From positions 3,658,001 to 3,722,000 of the forward strand of contig NC_014829.1 in NCBI RefSeq assembly GCF_000177235.2: DNA of 64,000 nucleotides. Reading direction: 5' to 3'. Every line of letters starts with the position of its first letter. Position 1 is the first letter of the stretch. A model generated the notes under the pieces. The model saw nothing but the letters and a program-made list of their open reading frames with translations, had not been told where the DNA came from and ran no database searches. Shown one piece after another: positions 21,614 to 30,722 of this stretch. This DNA comes from Evansella cellulosilytica DSM 2522 (GTDB taxonomy: Bacteria > Bacillota > Bacilli > Bacillales > Salisediminibacteriaceae). Made by a program: the position numbers and the translations under genes.

Positions 21614-21692
21614 CTCATATCGCCCCTTTTAAGTCACCCTCTTGGACAATTCTTGTGAAGAGTATAACAAGCATTTTTATGAAAAAAGGAAA

Positions 21693-21998
21693 TTAGCACC
21701 AGCCCATGTCACAACCCTCTACATACGATTGTGGTTGTTGAGGTTTCTTCTCTTTTTTATAAATTTTCTCTTCATCTAAATCAAAGCCCTCTGCCATTTC
21801 ATATAAATGTTCCTGTCCATTATTCTTGATTTCGCCTATTTTTTCTTTGTTTAAATAAAGCGCTGTTTCGCCATTACTTTCTTTTTTATGCTCCACTTTA
21901 TCTGTTACATCAACACGAACTTCAGAAGCCATTTCGGTGTCTTGTTTATTGTCATGCACAGTGAAAAAATCTTGATCAATGTTCTTCAAAGCTAACAC
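21693..21998 (-). CDS. yusG: YusG-like protein (DUF2553)
   Basis: A 101-residue acidic protein. The central part (VRVDVTDKVEHKKESNG then LYLNKEKIGEI) resembles YusG/DUF2553. A C-terminal extension ends in EGCDMGWC. The function of the family is unknown. It lies directly downstream of gcvH, as in B. subtilis, which supports the assignment. Confidence 0.7.
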   Translation of the reverse strand: MLALKNIDQDFFTVHDNKQDTEMASEVRVDVTDKVEHKKESNGETALYLNKEKIGEIKNNGQEHLYEMAEGFDLDEEKIYKKEKKPQQPQSYVEGCDMGWC

Positions 21999-22080
21999 CC
22001 CTTCCTTACTTTTATGATTTACACTCTGTGCAATAAGTATGAAAGGAAAAAAACGTTAATATAAAGTAAGTTTGTTGTAG

Positions 22081-22122
22081 AAAAGACTAAAACGAGCTTC
22101 ACTAAGCTCGTTTTTAGTCTCT
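22081..22122 (-). terminator. terminator downstream of gcvH
   Basis: AGACTAAAACGAGCTT pairs with AAGCTCGTTTTTAGTCT around CACT. The minus strand ends in TTTTCTAC. The stem abuts the gcvH stop. Confidence 0.85.
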
Positions 22123-22123
22123 T

Positions 22124-22507
22124 TTAGTCTTCACTTATCATCTCTTCATATGCTTCCGCTGTCATTAACTTATCTAATTCAGATGGATCTGTCGGCTCAA
22201 CAACGACCATCCATGCTTTTTCATATGGAGATTCGTTAACAAATTCTGGTGATTCTTCTAGTTCTTCATTCACTTCAACTACTTTACCAGTAATTGGTGC
22301 ATAAAGCTCAGATACAGTTTTTACAGATTCCACACTTCCGAAAGGCTCGTCCGCTTCAATTGTATCTCCAACCTCTGGAAGTTCTACAAAAACGATATCG
22401 CCTAGCTCTGATTGTGCAAAGTCAGTAATTCCGATACGGACTTTGTTCCCTTCAGCCTTTACCCACTCGTGCTCTTCTGAATACTTATAATCTTTTGGTA
22501 AGCTCAT
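22124..22507 (-). CDS. gcvH: glycine cleavage system H protein
   Basis: 127 residues from an ATG at 22507 with GGAGGG 7 bases upstream; longer in-frame starts are unlikely. The lipoylated lysine is in [16 protein letters not shown]. GcvH shuttles the aminomethyl group between the P, T and L proteins, and in Bacillus also serves as lipoyl relay for other complexes. The isolated position next to yusI is typical; the other gcv genes are elsewhere. Confidence 0.96.
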   Translation of the reverse strand: MSLPKDYKYSEEHEWVKAEGNKVRIGITDFAQSELGDIVFVELPEVGDTIEADEPFGSVESVKTVSELYAPITGKVVEVNEELEESPEFVNESPYEKAWMVVVEPTDPSELDKLMTAEAYEEMISED

Positions 22508-22644
22508 TATAAATCCCTCCATCATTATCATGTCCAGCTTGAACTGCAAAGTGTGTTTTTAAACATTATGTATGACACAGTTCTTATTCATACGTCATCT
22601 AAAACTATATTACAAAAAGACTTTGCAAACAACCTTAAATGGTG

Positions 22645-23001
22645 TTACTTCCAAGTCTCTTCAAAGGTTTCTTCTTTAAAACCAACAGTGACCTTCTCCC
22701 CATCAGTGACAATTGGGCGTTTAATTAACATACCATCAGAAGCTAATAAAGTAAGAAGTTCATCATCACTTGCAGTAGGAATTTTATCCTTTATTCCTAG
22801 TTCGCGATATTTTTTTCCACTTGTATTAAAGAATTTCTTTAATTCTAACCCACTTTTTTTGTACAAATCCGTTAATACTTCTTTTGATGGAGGGTGCTCA
22901 ACAATATGAATCGATTCATACGTAATTCCTTGGTCATCTAACCATTTTAAAGCATTTCGACATGTTCCACATTTAGGATATTGATAAATAGTAGTACTCA
23001 A
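22645..23001 (-). CDS. yusI: ArsC/Spx family protein YusI
   Basis: A 118-residue thioredoxin-like protein of the arsenate reductase/Spx group. The N-terminal redox motif is YPKCGTCRNALKWL (CxxC). The C-terminal part has LIKRPIVTDGEKVTVGF, the usual ArsC-like ending. It could be a reductase or a Spx-like regulator; gene order favours YusI. Confidence 0.87.
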   Translation of the reverse strand: MSTTIYQYPKCGTCRNALKWLDDQGITYESIHIVEHPPSKEVLTDLYKKSGLELKKFFNTSGKKYRELGIKDKIPTASDDELLTLLASDGMLIKRPIVTDGEKVTVGFKEETFEETWK

Positions 23002-23054
23002 AATAAAAAACCTCCTTTCTAAAATAATATTATATTATTTCTCAAGCAAATTCA

Positions 23055-23210
23055 CTATTTTGCCTCATTAATTTTTTTTACATCTTGAGGAGGCATTTTA
23101 TAAGCTTCTTGTATACCCTCAATTGGACCTTTATCTTCAGATTCCGTTGAAAACTTATCAACTGCCTCAATACGGTACCCTTTTATAAATTCATTTGCTG
23201 GCTTTTTCAT
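23055..23210 (-). CDS. small hypothetical protein (51 residues)
   Basis: An ATG at 23210 with GGGAGG 10 bases upstream opens a 51-codon frame ending at 23055. The product is charged (starts MKKPANEFIKGYRIEAVD, contains SEDKGPIEGIQEAYKMPP). No family was recognised. It lies upstream of yusI in the same direction and could be cotranscribed with it. Confidence 0.6.
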   Translation of the reverse strand: MKKPANEFIKGYRIEAVDKFSTESEDKGPIEGIQEAYKMPPQDVKKINEAK

Positions 23211-23340
23211 GATGTTGGGTCCTCCCTTAAAATATTTTTTTTAATATATGCAGCAAAAGAAAAAAATAAAGCTTTTCCACCAATTTATGTATTAAATTAA
23301 TGATACGTTACTGATGAAAAGCCTAAAAGTATAGAAAGCA

Positions 23341-23381
23341 TAAGTGAGTCACTCAAGCTCTTTGCTTAAGTGACTCACTTT
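23341..23381. terminator. hairpin after the fad operon
   Basis: AAGTGAGTCACT pairs with AGTGACTCACTT with further pairing toward the loop. It is about 70 bases beyond the fadE stop. T-runs are weak on both sides; it could terminate fadNAE or simply separate it from the 23055 ORF. Confidence 0.5.
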
Positions 23382-23452
23382 TAGAGAGGAGAATGTCCCT
23401 TTCTTATAAAGGACAAGTCATATTTAGTATTGGGGCAGGGGAGTGCCCCAAA

Positions 23453-25234
23453 TTATATAACGTATTTTTCGGCTTCAATAATCGCAGCAGCAATTTCACG
23501 CTTCTTCGCCACTACATTTACAGGTGTATGACGAGTGAGTTTTTTCAAAATAGAAAGCATAGTTCGTAGGCTATCGCCATCCTCTAACGCCACTAATGAT
23601 TCCTTTGCATACGCTTCGATTCGATTAAAAGCCTCTTGTGTAAATACTTCCGTTAACAATAACTTTTGCTTTGCTTTCTCTATGCCAGTTTGATTGATTG
23701 CTTTTTCCGTTCTTAATATACAAGATTCTATACTGAATATATCTGATACAATGTCAGCTATATGAGATAGTAACTCTTGTTCTTTTTGCAATTTCTCTCC
23801 ATATGTTTGAACAGCCGTTCCAGCTACCATCATAAATATTTTTTTCGCATTTTCGAGCAAATATCTTTCTTGCTCAAGCGGATCATCCCCAACTTCTTGC
23901 GGCATCATCATCATCAGTTCCTCTTGAAGAGATCCCGCCTGCTCAAGAAGTGGTAATTCTCCCTTCATCGCTTTTCTCATAATTGTTGCAGGGACGAGCA
24001 TTCGGTTTATTTCGTTTGTCCCTTCAAAAATACGATTAATACGGGAGTTTCTATACATCGTTTCCACTTCATATTCTGCCATGAATCCATATCCACCATG
24101 TATTTGAACTGCTTCATCGGCAACAAAGTCTAACACCTCTGAACCAAACACTTTATTTAATGAGCATTCAATCGCATACTCTGCAATCGCTTTTCCGACA
24201 GCTTTACCATCTTTTTGTTGTTCTGCAGATAAAGCTTGGAAAGCTTCATCAATGAGGCCGCCAGTTCGATATATTGTACTTTCAGCTGCATACGTTTTGG
24301 CAGCCATTTCAGCTAACTTTTTTTGAATAAGTGTAAATTTGGAAATTGGTCGTTTAAATTGTTTCCTTTCATTCGCGTACTTTGCAGACAACTCAATACC
24401 TAATTTCGCTCCACCAACACAGCCAACTCCTAGCTTCCAGCGCCCAATATTTAAAATATTAAATGCAATCACATGGCCTTTACCAATCTCGCCTAACACG
24501 TTCTCTATAGGAACGAGGGCATCCTCCAGAATTAAAGTTCTAGTGGATGAACCTTTAATTCCCATTTTCTTTTCTTCTGGACCCGTTGATACCCCTTCAT
24601 AATCACGTTCTAATATAAATGTGGTAAATTGTTCTCCGTCCACTTTCGCATACACAACGAAAACGTCAGCAAATCCAGCATTCGTTATCCATTGTTTTTC
24701 ACCGTTGAGGACATAATGAGTACCAGCATCATTTAGTTTTGCTGTCGTTTTTGCACCAAGTGCATCTGACCCTGAGCTTGGCTCCGTAAGAGCATAAGCT
24801 GCAATTTTTTCTCCACTAGCTAATTCTGGTAAATACTTCTGCTTCTGTTCTTCATTACCGAAAAAAACGATAGGTAATGTACCAATCCCTACATGCGCAC
24901 CATGTGAAAGAGAGAAAGAACCTGCTAATGCAAATTTTTCTGTAATTAAAGAAGAACTAATTTTGTCTAAGCCGATTCCACCATACTCTTCAGGGACGTC
25001 TGCTCCAAGTAAGCCGAGCTCTCCCGCTTCCTTTAAAAGCCGCACTGAAATATCAAACTGATGCTCCTCAATTTTTTCAATTTCAGGTACTACTTGCCCC
25101 TTCACGAAATCCTCTGTCGTTTTTGCAATCATCTTATGCTCATCAGACAAATCCTCTGGGGTAAATACACGTTCTGGCGAAAGTTCTTCTAGCAGGAACC
25201 CTCCACCTCTTACCGTTTTATCAGCCGTATCCAT
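23453..25234 (-). CDS. fadE: acyl-CoA dehydrogenase FadE
   Basis: A 593-residue FAD enzyme, close to B. subtilis FadE in length. It carries out the first oxidation of fatty acyl-CoA. The FAD/substrate region contains YALTEPSSGSDA and KQWITNAGFADV, and VQIHGGYGFMAEYEVE is the C-terminal signature followed by RIFEGTNEINR. A long C-terminal domain (about residues 420-593) is typical of this subgroup. It is the third gene of the fadN-fadA-fadE operon. Confidence 0.95.
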   Translation of the reverse strand: MDTADKTVRGGGFLLEELSPERVFTPEDLSDEHKMIAKTTEDFVKGQVVPEIEKIEEHQFDISVRLLKEAGELGLLGADVPEEYGGIGLDKISSSLITEKFALAGSFSLSHGAHVGIGTLPIVFFGNEEQKQKYLPELASGEKIAAYALTEPSSGSDALGAKTTAKLNDAGTHYVLNGEKQWITNAGFADVFVVYAKVDGEQFTTFILERDYEGVSTGPEEKKMGIKGSSTRTLILEDALVPIENVLGEIGKGHVIAFNILNIGRWKLGVGCVGGAKLGIELSAKYANERKQFKRPISKFTLIQKKLAEMAAKTYAAESTIYRTGGLIDEAFQALSAEQQKDGKAVGKAIAEYAIECSLNKVFGSEVLDFVADEAVQIHGGYGFMAEYEVETMYRNSRINRIFEGTNEINRMLVPATIMRKAMKGELPLLEQAGSLQEELMMMMPQEVGDDPLEQERYLLENAKKIFMMVAGTAVQTYGEKLQKEQELLSHIADIVSDIFSIESCILRTEKAINQTGIEKAKQKLLLTEVFTQEAFNRIEAYAKESLVALEDGDSLRTMLSILKKLTRHTPVNVVAKKREIAAAIIEAEKYVI

Positions 25235-25285
25235 CGTTTAGTCCTCCTTTGAAATATAGTAATCTATTACACTTACTTCTGATGT

Positions 25286-26467
25286 TTATTGAATTAACTC
25301 AAACACACCTGCTGCTCCCATGCCACCACCGATACACATTGTGACAACACCAAACTGCTCTCCCCGCCGCTTCATTTCATGAATAAGACTCAAAGTCAGC
25401 TTTGTACCAGTACATCCTAGCGGGTGACCTAAAGCTATTGCGCCACCGTTCACATTAACTTTTTCACTATCAAGTCCTAAATGTCTGATTACTTGAATGG
25501 CTTGTGAAGCAAATGCTTCATTTAGTTCAAATAACCCGATATCTTCTACCTCTAATCCGGCCATTTTCACGGCACGTGGAATTGCTTCAACTGGACCGAT
25601 GCCCATAATTTCTGGCGCTACTCCAGCCACTGTAAAAGAACGGAATTTAACGATCGGTGTTAACCCAGATTCTTCTGCTTCTTCACGATCCATTACTAAT
25701 ACTGAAGCAGCTCCATCACTCATTTGTGAAGCATTACCGGCTGTTACTGTTCCTGTCGTACTAAATGCAGGCTTTAGTTTTGCCAGTGTTTCAACTGAAG
25801 TATCAGGGCGAACTCCTTCATCCTCTTCTAGTACAACATTGTTTTCTACTAACTGATGTTGAAGATTAATTGATCTCATCGTCACTGGTACCGGAACAAT
25901 TTCGTCTTTAAATTTTCCTTCCTTCAACGCCTTCGCTGCTCGTTTATGACTTTCTACAGCAAAGGCATCTTGATCTTCGCGAGTTACGTCAAACCTTCGC
26001 GCAACTTCTTCTGCAGTGTGTCCCATACTCATATAATACTCAGGTGCTTGCTCAACTAAAGTAGGGTTAGGTGCAATGACATGCCCCCCCATTGGAATCA
26101 AGCTCATTGATTCTGCTCCACCAGCAATGATTGCCTTTCCATATCCGAGCATGATCCTTTCTGCAGCGTAAGCAATCGATTGTAGCCCAGATGAACAATA
26201 TCTATTTACCGTTATCGCTGGTACGTGATCGGGCAGACCTGCTAACGCAGATATATTACGTGCCATATTCATGCCTTGCTCTGCTTCAGGCATCGCACAG
26301 CCGATAATAACATCATCAATTTGAGATTGATCATAATTATTCGCTCTCTTCAATGTTTCCTTTATCGTTATTGCACCAAGGTCATCTGGTCTTACACTTC
26401 GAAAAGTCCCTTTTTTTGCTTTACCTACAGGTGTTCTTGCACCTGCAACGATAACTGCTTCTTTCAA
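25286..26467 (-). CDS. fadA: acetyl-CoA C-acyltransferase (3-ketoacyl-CoA thiolase) FadA
   Basis: A 393-residue thiolase. The nucleophilic Cys is in NRYCSSGLQSIAYAA. The second Cys is in GHPLGCTGTKL and the second region's acid-base Cys/His in TMCIGGGMGAAG. It cleaves 3-ketoacyl-CoA to acetyl-CoA. It sits 24 bases after fadN. Confidence 0.96.
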   Translation of the reverse strand: MKEAVIVAGARTPVGKAKKGTFRSVRPDDLGAITIKETLKRANNYDQSQIDDVIIGCAMPEAEQGMNMARNISALAGLPDHVPAITVNRYCSSGLQSIAYAAERIMLGYGKAIIAGGAESMSLIPMGGHVIAPNPTLVEQAPEYYMSMGHTAEEVARRFDVTREDQDAFAVESHKRAAKALKEGKFKDEIVPVPVTMRSINLQHQLVENNVVLEEDEGVRPDTSVETLAKLKPAFSTTGTVTAGNASQMSDGAASVLVMDREEAEESGLTPIVKFRSFTVAGVAPEIMGIGPVEAIPRAVKMAGLEVEDIGLFELNEAFASQAIQVIRHLGLDSEKVNVNGGAIALGHPLGCTGTKLTLSLIHEMKRRGEQFGVVTMCIGGGMGAAGVFELIQ

Positions 26468-26491
26468 ATGATTCCCCTCCTTTTTTATCGA

Positions 26492-28879
26492 TTAATTACG
26501 TAACGGTTTACCTTTTGCAAGCATGTGCTGCATACGTTGTTGTGTCTTTGGTTCCCCTACTAGACTTAGAAAGGCTTCTCTCTCAATATCTAGTAAATAT
26601 TTCTCATCTACTAATGATCCTTTCGGTACACGTCCACCAGCAAGAACAAATGCGAGCTTCTCCGCTATTTTCAAATCATGATCTGAGGCATAGCCACTTA
26701 AATGCATTTGCTTTGCACCTAGAAGCATCGTTGCATATCCTGTTTCCCCAACAACAGGGATCTTTTCTCGCTTCGGTGGTTTATAGCCTTGATCAAATAA
26801 GAATTTAACTTTATTTTTTGCTTCATGTAATAAATGGTCACCATTTATGCTAACACCATCTTGCGGTCGCAAAAATCCATATTGTTGTGCTTCCTGTGCA
26901 CTTGTTGAAACCTTCGCCATTGCAATCGTTTCAAAAACTTGGTTTGCAACAGCTTGTAAATCAATTTTGGCACCTTCTGGTAAACTTTGAATCTGTCTTA
27001 AATAAAGCTCTTTATTACCCCCACCTCCAGGGATGAGGCCAACACCTGTTTCAACTAGACCCATATACGTTTCTAGTGATGCTTGAATACTAGCAGACGG
27101 TAAACAAATTTCTGTTCCTCCTCCAAGTGTCATACCAAATGGTGCAGTAACGACCGGTTTTGCTGAGTAGCGTATGTTTGCCATTGCTTTTTGAAATTGA
27201 CGAACAACAAGATCTATTTCTGGAAAATTCATGTCTTGTGCTTCCATCAAGATCATCATTAAATTTGCACCGACACAGAAATTTTTACCTTGGTTATTAA
27301 TAACAAGTCCTTTATAATTTTTCTCAACTTCATCTACAGACTTATTAATCATTTGTAAAACGTCTAATCCAATGGAGTTGTTAGGAGACGTAAATTCTAA
27401 ACATGCTACATCATCACCAATATCTATTAAAGAAGCACCTGCGTTCTTCATAATAACGTTTTCATCTTCTTTTAACGCCTTTAAGTAAATGACTTTTTCA
27501 TTTAAGTCCGCTTTTACATAGGAACCTTCGGAATAGTATTCATCAAACGCTTGATAAAAATGGGTAAGTCCTTTATCGAGCATCTCCTTTACCCAAAGCG
27601 GAACCTCTTCACCTTCTTCTTCCATTCGCTTTACCGATTTTTCTACACCAATGGCATCCCAAGTTTCAAACGGTCCCATCTCCCATCCAAAGCCCCATTT
27701 CATAGCTAAATCAACTGAATGGATGGAATCTGCCACTTCATGGCACACTTCTGCAGAATATAGTAATGCAGGCTTTAGTATACTCCAGACTAACTCACCA
27801 GCACGATCATCCGCATATATAAGCGCTTTCAATTTATCCTGTTTCGTTTTTGCTTGTTTACTTCGTTGTACAGAAGGCGCTTTTAACTTTCTTCGTGGTT
27901 CATACTCCATTGTCTCAAAATTAAGCTCAAGTATTTCGCTTCCTTTGTCTGTCTTCTTTTTAAAGTAAAAACCTTTCCCTGTTTTACTACCGAGCATATT
28001 GTTCTCGGCCATTTGTTTCATAAATGCAGGTGGATTAAACACCTCTTTTTCTTCCCCGTTCACCTTGTCATATACATTTTTTGCAACATGTAAAAATGTA
28101 TCTAAACCAACTACATCTAACGTACGGAAAGTTGCACTTTTTGGCCTTCCAATTGCTGGACCTGTCACAGAATCTACTTCACCAACTGTATACCCTCTTT
28201 GCAGCATTTCTCGTACAGTGACTAATAAGCCATATGTTCCAATTCTATTAGCAATAAAATTAGGAGTATCCTTCGCTTCTACAACACCTTTTCCTAGAAT
28301 GTTTTCTCCAAATGAACGCATAAACTGAAAAACTTCTGGAGACGTCGACTTTGTAGGAATAATTTCAAGTAGCTTTAAGTATCTTGGTGGATTGAAAAAA
28401 TGAGTTCCTAAAAAGTGTCTTTTAAAATCATCCGACCTATCCTCCGCCATCGCCTCGATCGATATACCTGAAGTGTTAGAGCTTACAATGCTTCCCTTTT
28501 TCCGATATTCGTCTACTTGTGTAAACACTTTCTTCTTGATTTCTAAATTTTCAACAACTACTTCAATAATCCAATCAACCTCAGCAATTCGTTTCATGTC
28601 GTCCTCTAAATTACCGGGCTGGATGAGATCTATATTTCCTTTTTTTGCTAAAGGTGCTGGTTTTTGCTTCTTTAGCTTTTTTATTGCCTCAGTCGCTAAA
28701 CGATTACGAACGACTTTATCATCTAAAGACAATCCTCGTTTTTCTTCCTCCTTATGCAGTTCCTTTGGCGGGATATCCAAGAGTAACGTAGGTATACCAA
28801 CGTTAGCTAAATGAGCAGCAATACTTGACCCCATAATCCCTGAACCTAAAACAGCAACCTTTTCAATTCTGTTTACCAT
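26492..28879 (-). CDS. fadN: 3-hydroxyacyl-CoA dehydrogenase / enoyl-CoA hydratase FadN
   Basis: A 795-residue bifunctional beta-oxidation enzyme. The N-terminal NAD site is VAVLGSGIMGSSIAAHL, the dehydrogenase core has FNPPRYLKLLEII, and the C-terminal half (about residues 480-700) carries the crotonase fold with LTLGGGTEICL-like GMTLGGGTEI and GLIPGGGG. It is the first gene of the operon; a FadR-type operator lies 17-34 bases before its start. Confidence 0.96.
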   Translation of the reverse strand: MVNRIEKVAVLGSGIMGSSIAAHLANVGIPTLLLDIPPKELHKEEEKRGLSLDDKVVRNRLATEAIKKLKKQKPAPLAKKGNIDLIQPGNLEDDMKRIAEVDWIIEVVVENLEIKKKVFTQVDEYRKKGSIVSSNTSGISIEAMAEDRSDDFKRHFLGTHFFNPPRYLKLLEIIPTKSTSPEVFQFMRSFGENILGKGVVEAKDTPNFIANRIGTYGLLVTVREMLQRGYTVGEVDSVTGPAIGRPKSATFRTLDVVGLDTFLHVAKNVYDKVNGEEKEVFNPPAFMKQMAENNMLGSKTGKGFYFKKKTDKGSEILELNFETMEYEPRRKLKAPSVQRSKQAKTKQDKLKALIYADDRAGELVWSILKPALLYSAEVCHEVADSIHSVDLAMKWGFGWEMGPFETWDAIGVEKSVKRMEEEGEEVPLWVKEMLDKGLTHFYQAFDEYYSEGSYVKADLNEKVIYLKALKEDENVIMKNAGASLIDIGDDVACLEFTSPNNSIGLDVLQMINKSVDEVEKNYKGLVINNQGKNFCVGANLMMILMEAQDMNFPEIDLVVRQFQKAMANIRYSAKPVVTAPFGMTLGGGTEICLPSASIQASLETYMGLVETGVGLIPGGGGNKELYLRQIQSLPEGAKIDLQAVANQVFETIAMAKVSTSAQEAQQYGFLRPQDGVSINGDHLLHEAKNKVKFLFDQGYKPPKREKIPVVGETGYATMLLGAKQMHLSGYASDHDLKIAEKLAFVLAGGRVPKGSLVDEKYLLDIEREAFLSLVGEPKTQQRMQHMLAKGKPLRN

Positions 28880-28895
28880 GAAATACCTCCCCTTT

Positions 28896-28913
28896 TGAAT
28901 GAATACTCATTCA
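28896..28913. promoter_or_regulatory. FadR operator before fadN
   Basis: TGAATGAATACTCATTCA is an 18-base near-perfect palindrome that fits the Bacillus FadR site (TGAATGAnTAnTCATTCA). Binding here would repress fadNAE until long-chain acyl-CoA is present. Confidence 0.9.
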
Positions 28914-29163
28914 TTTTTATTGTAAAAAAATATACTAAGAAATCTCAGGCATTAGTTCAGTTACACTTACTATATAAGATTTTTTCCTGATTAGCAACCG
29001 ATTTAACTTAATTTTTTGTAAATTAAAACTATTCTCTTCTTTACTAAGTATATGTCAGATGTTTGAACTTTATGAATTGAAGTATATCGCTTTTTAATAA
29101 GAGTACAATAAAAGCGTCTATGTAATTGCATAGCTAATAAAGCAAGTAAGGGAGGACTTACCA

Positions 29164-29445
29164 ATGCAACAGCAGCAACAAATGGGACAACAGCAACAAA
29201 ATGTTATGCCACAACCACCTAATATTATAACGACGAAGGACCATCTTTATATTACTGATATGCTTGCTTGGAATTTGTTAGCAATGAAGAAAGCGCATCA
29301 CTTCGCCTCTCAATGTCAAGATCAACAAATTGCACAAGCATTAGAGGAAGCTGGTAAGATGCATTATAACCATTACCAAACATTAATGACGCACTTAGAT
29401 CAACAACAGCAGCAAGCACAAATGCAACAAAACACGATGCAATAA
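29164..29445 (+). CDS. CotF-family spore coat protein
   Basis: A 93-residue protein with Gln-rich ends (MQQQQQMGQQQQN and a similar tail) around a CotF-like helical core: TTKDHLYITDMLAWNLL, then ALEEAGKMHYNHYQTL. The family is found in spore coats. GGGAGG precedes the ATG. Position next to fadN matches yusN of B. subtilis, but two coat genes are present here. Confidence 0.82.
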   Translation: MQQQQQMGQQQQNVMPQPPNIITTKDHLYITDMLAWNLLAMKKAHHFASQCQDQQIAQALEEAGKMHYNHYQTLMTHLDQQQQQAQMQQNTMQ

Positions 29446-29463
29446 TGGAGGGAGGCTCTACTT

Positions 29464-29838
29464 ATGAATAATAATCAAATGCAAAATCAAGGAAATCAGC
29501 AACAATCATCAAAAATTCAAAATCCGAAAACACAACATCCTGAAACCCCACAAATGACTGATCGGGATTTCATCAATGATATGTTAACGACAGAAAAATA
29601 CATGACTGATGCTTATTCTGTGGCGATGAACGAAGCAAGTCACGAATCTCTTTATACTGACATTCAAGAAAACTTTATACAATCGCAACAATGTCAGCGT
29701 AAGCTCTTTAACTTAATGTTTGAAAAAGGTTGGTATAGCTTTGACGCTGAAAAGCAGCAAACACTTCAGCAATCGTACCAACAATTTTCTGGCTATCAAA
29801 ACCAAATTCCATACGCACAAAATAACACGATGTCATAA
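29464..29838 (+). CDS. CotF-family spore coat protein
   Basis: A 124-residue protein, 18 bases after the first coat gene and in the same frame direction. The core TDRDFINDMLTTEKYMTDAY and QQCQRKLFNLMFEKGWY is the CotF-like pattern of two long helices. The N-terminal 30 residues are Asn/Gln-rich. It is most likely an inner or outer coat component made late in sporulation. Confidence 0.85.
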   Translation: MNNNQMQNQGNQQQSSKIQNPKTQHPETPQMTDRDFINDMLTTEKYMTDAYSVAMNEASHESLYTDIQENFIQSQQCQRKLFNLMFEKGWYSFDAEKQQTLQQSYQQFSGYQNQIPYAQNNTMS

Positions 29839-29846
29839 GTTTATTA

Positions 29847-29886
29847 GGCACTGAAAAAGTGATGTTCTTTCACTTTTTCAGTGCCC
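29847..29886 (+). terminator. GGCACTGAAAAAGTG palindrome after the coat genes
   Basis: A perfect stem pairs GGCACTGAAAAAGTG with its complement ending at 29885 around about 8 bases. It follows the second coat gene by 9 bases, so it probably ends that transcript. It belongs to a dispersed family in this window. Confidence 0.75.
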
Positions 29887-29947
29887 CTCTTCTATTTCCA
29901 CTATTTTTCATGATGTAAAATTTACTTAAATCTATTCCCAAGTTTTT

Positions 29948-30562
29948 GTGAAAAATATTATTTTTTTGGCTAATTTTTTTATTGTTGCACATTCTATGTA
30001 TATGAATATTACTAGTATCTTATTTATTACACTTTTAATTGCGTGGTTTGTGGAATGGTTTATCTTTCAAGAATCGACCGGAAAAGAAAAGGAGGTTCAC
30101 AATAGAGCATTACTATTAAAAGGAATAGTAGCTATTACGGTACTTTTCTCCATTATAGTTAGTGTTTTATTACGTAATGTTATTGGACAACAGATGAGTT
30201 TTTCATCTATTATCGGTTTGTTTTTGTTAGCACAGGGAATCGTCCTTAGATATTGGACCTATTTTTTAATCAAGCCTTACTTTAGTAGGTCAATAAGCAA
30301 TAATGACGTGCGCCCGTTATTTAGTCATGGACCATTTCGCTTTTCACGCCATCCTCTTCATAGTGGATTATTTCTCATCACACTCGGCATTGGTTTGTTT
30401 TTAAGTGGGCATTGGATGTCCATTTTGTGTACTTTCCTCTTACTAGGTAGTGCGTTGCATTACACTATGATAATGGAGGAATCAATATTTAAAGAAAAGT
30501 ATGGCGATATTTACACATACTGGTGCCGCCATCGTTATCGACTCGTTCCATTTTTATATTAG
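29948..30562 (+). CDS. isoprenylcysteine carboxyl methyltransferase-like membrane protein
   Basis: About 200 residues with five hydrophobic segments. The C-terminal SAM-binding motif of ICMT/phospholipid methyltransferases is visible as HGPFRFSRHPLHSG, followed by EESIFKEKYGDIYTYWCRHRYR. A membrane-bound methyltransferase is inferred; the substrate is unknown. The start is uncertain: GTG at 29948, or ATG at 29997 or 30003, none with a clear ribosome binding site. Confidence 0.75.
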   Translation: MKNIIFLANFFIVAHSMYMNITSILFITLLIAWFVEWFIFQESTGKEKEVHNRALLLKGIVAITVLFSIIVSVLLRNVIGQQMSFSSIIGLFLLAQGIVLRYWTYFLIKPYFSRSISNNDVRPLFSHGPFRFSRHPLHSGLFLITLGIGLFLSGHWMSILCTFLLLGSALHYTMIMEESIFKEKYGDIYTYWCRHRYRLVPFLY

Positions 30563-30590
30563 GCTTTTTTAATGCAGCGAAAACAAATAA

Positions 30591-30655
30591 AAGGCACTGA
30601 AAAAGTTGATTTGTACTTTTTCAGTGCCTCCGATATTTACCTTTTTCAGTGCCTA
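30591..30655. repeat. GGCACTGAAAAAGT palindrome with an extra arm
   Basis: GGCACTGAAAAAGT pairs with ACTTTTTCAGTGCC, then a third arm CTTTTTCAGTGCC follows near 30640. It lies between convergent genes and can terminate both. Confidence 0.75.
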
Positions 30656-30722
30656 GCTTTTGAGTCATTCTGCTCCGAAAATATAGAATATCCTTCTCTA
30701 CAATAAAATTCTCGTTACTAAT

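Larger units (their letters stand above)
20872..21692. other. 820-base non-coding region rich in repeats
   Basis: No credible gene; the short frames seen here have no ribosome binding sites. It holds one arm of the GCACTGAAAAAGT family at about 21050, a short block (21251-21271) shared with 56031-56051, an inverted repeat (GTGAGACACTGCA near 21314 with TGCAGGTCTCATC near 21377), the other arm at 21468-21482, the yusG terminator, and a full GCACTGAAAAG palindrome at 21580-21613. Confidence 0.7.
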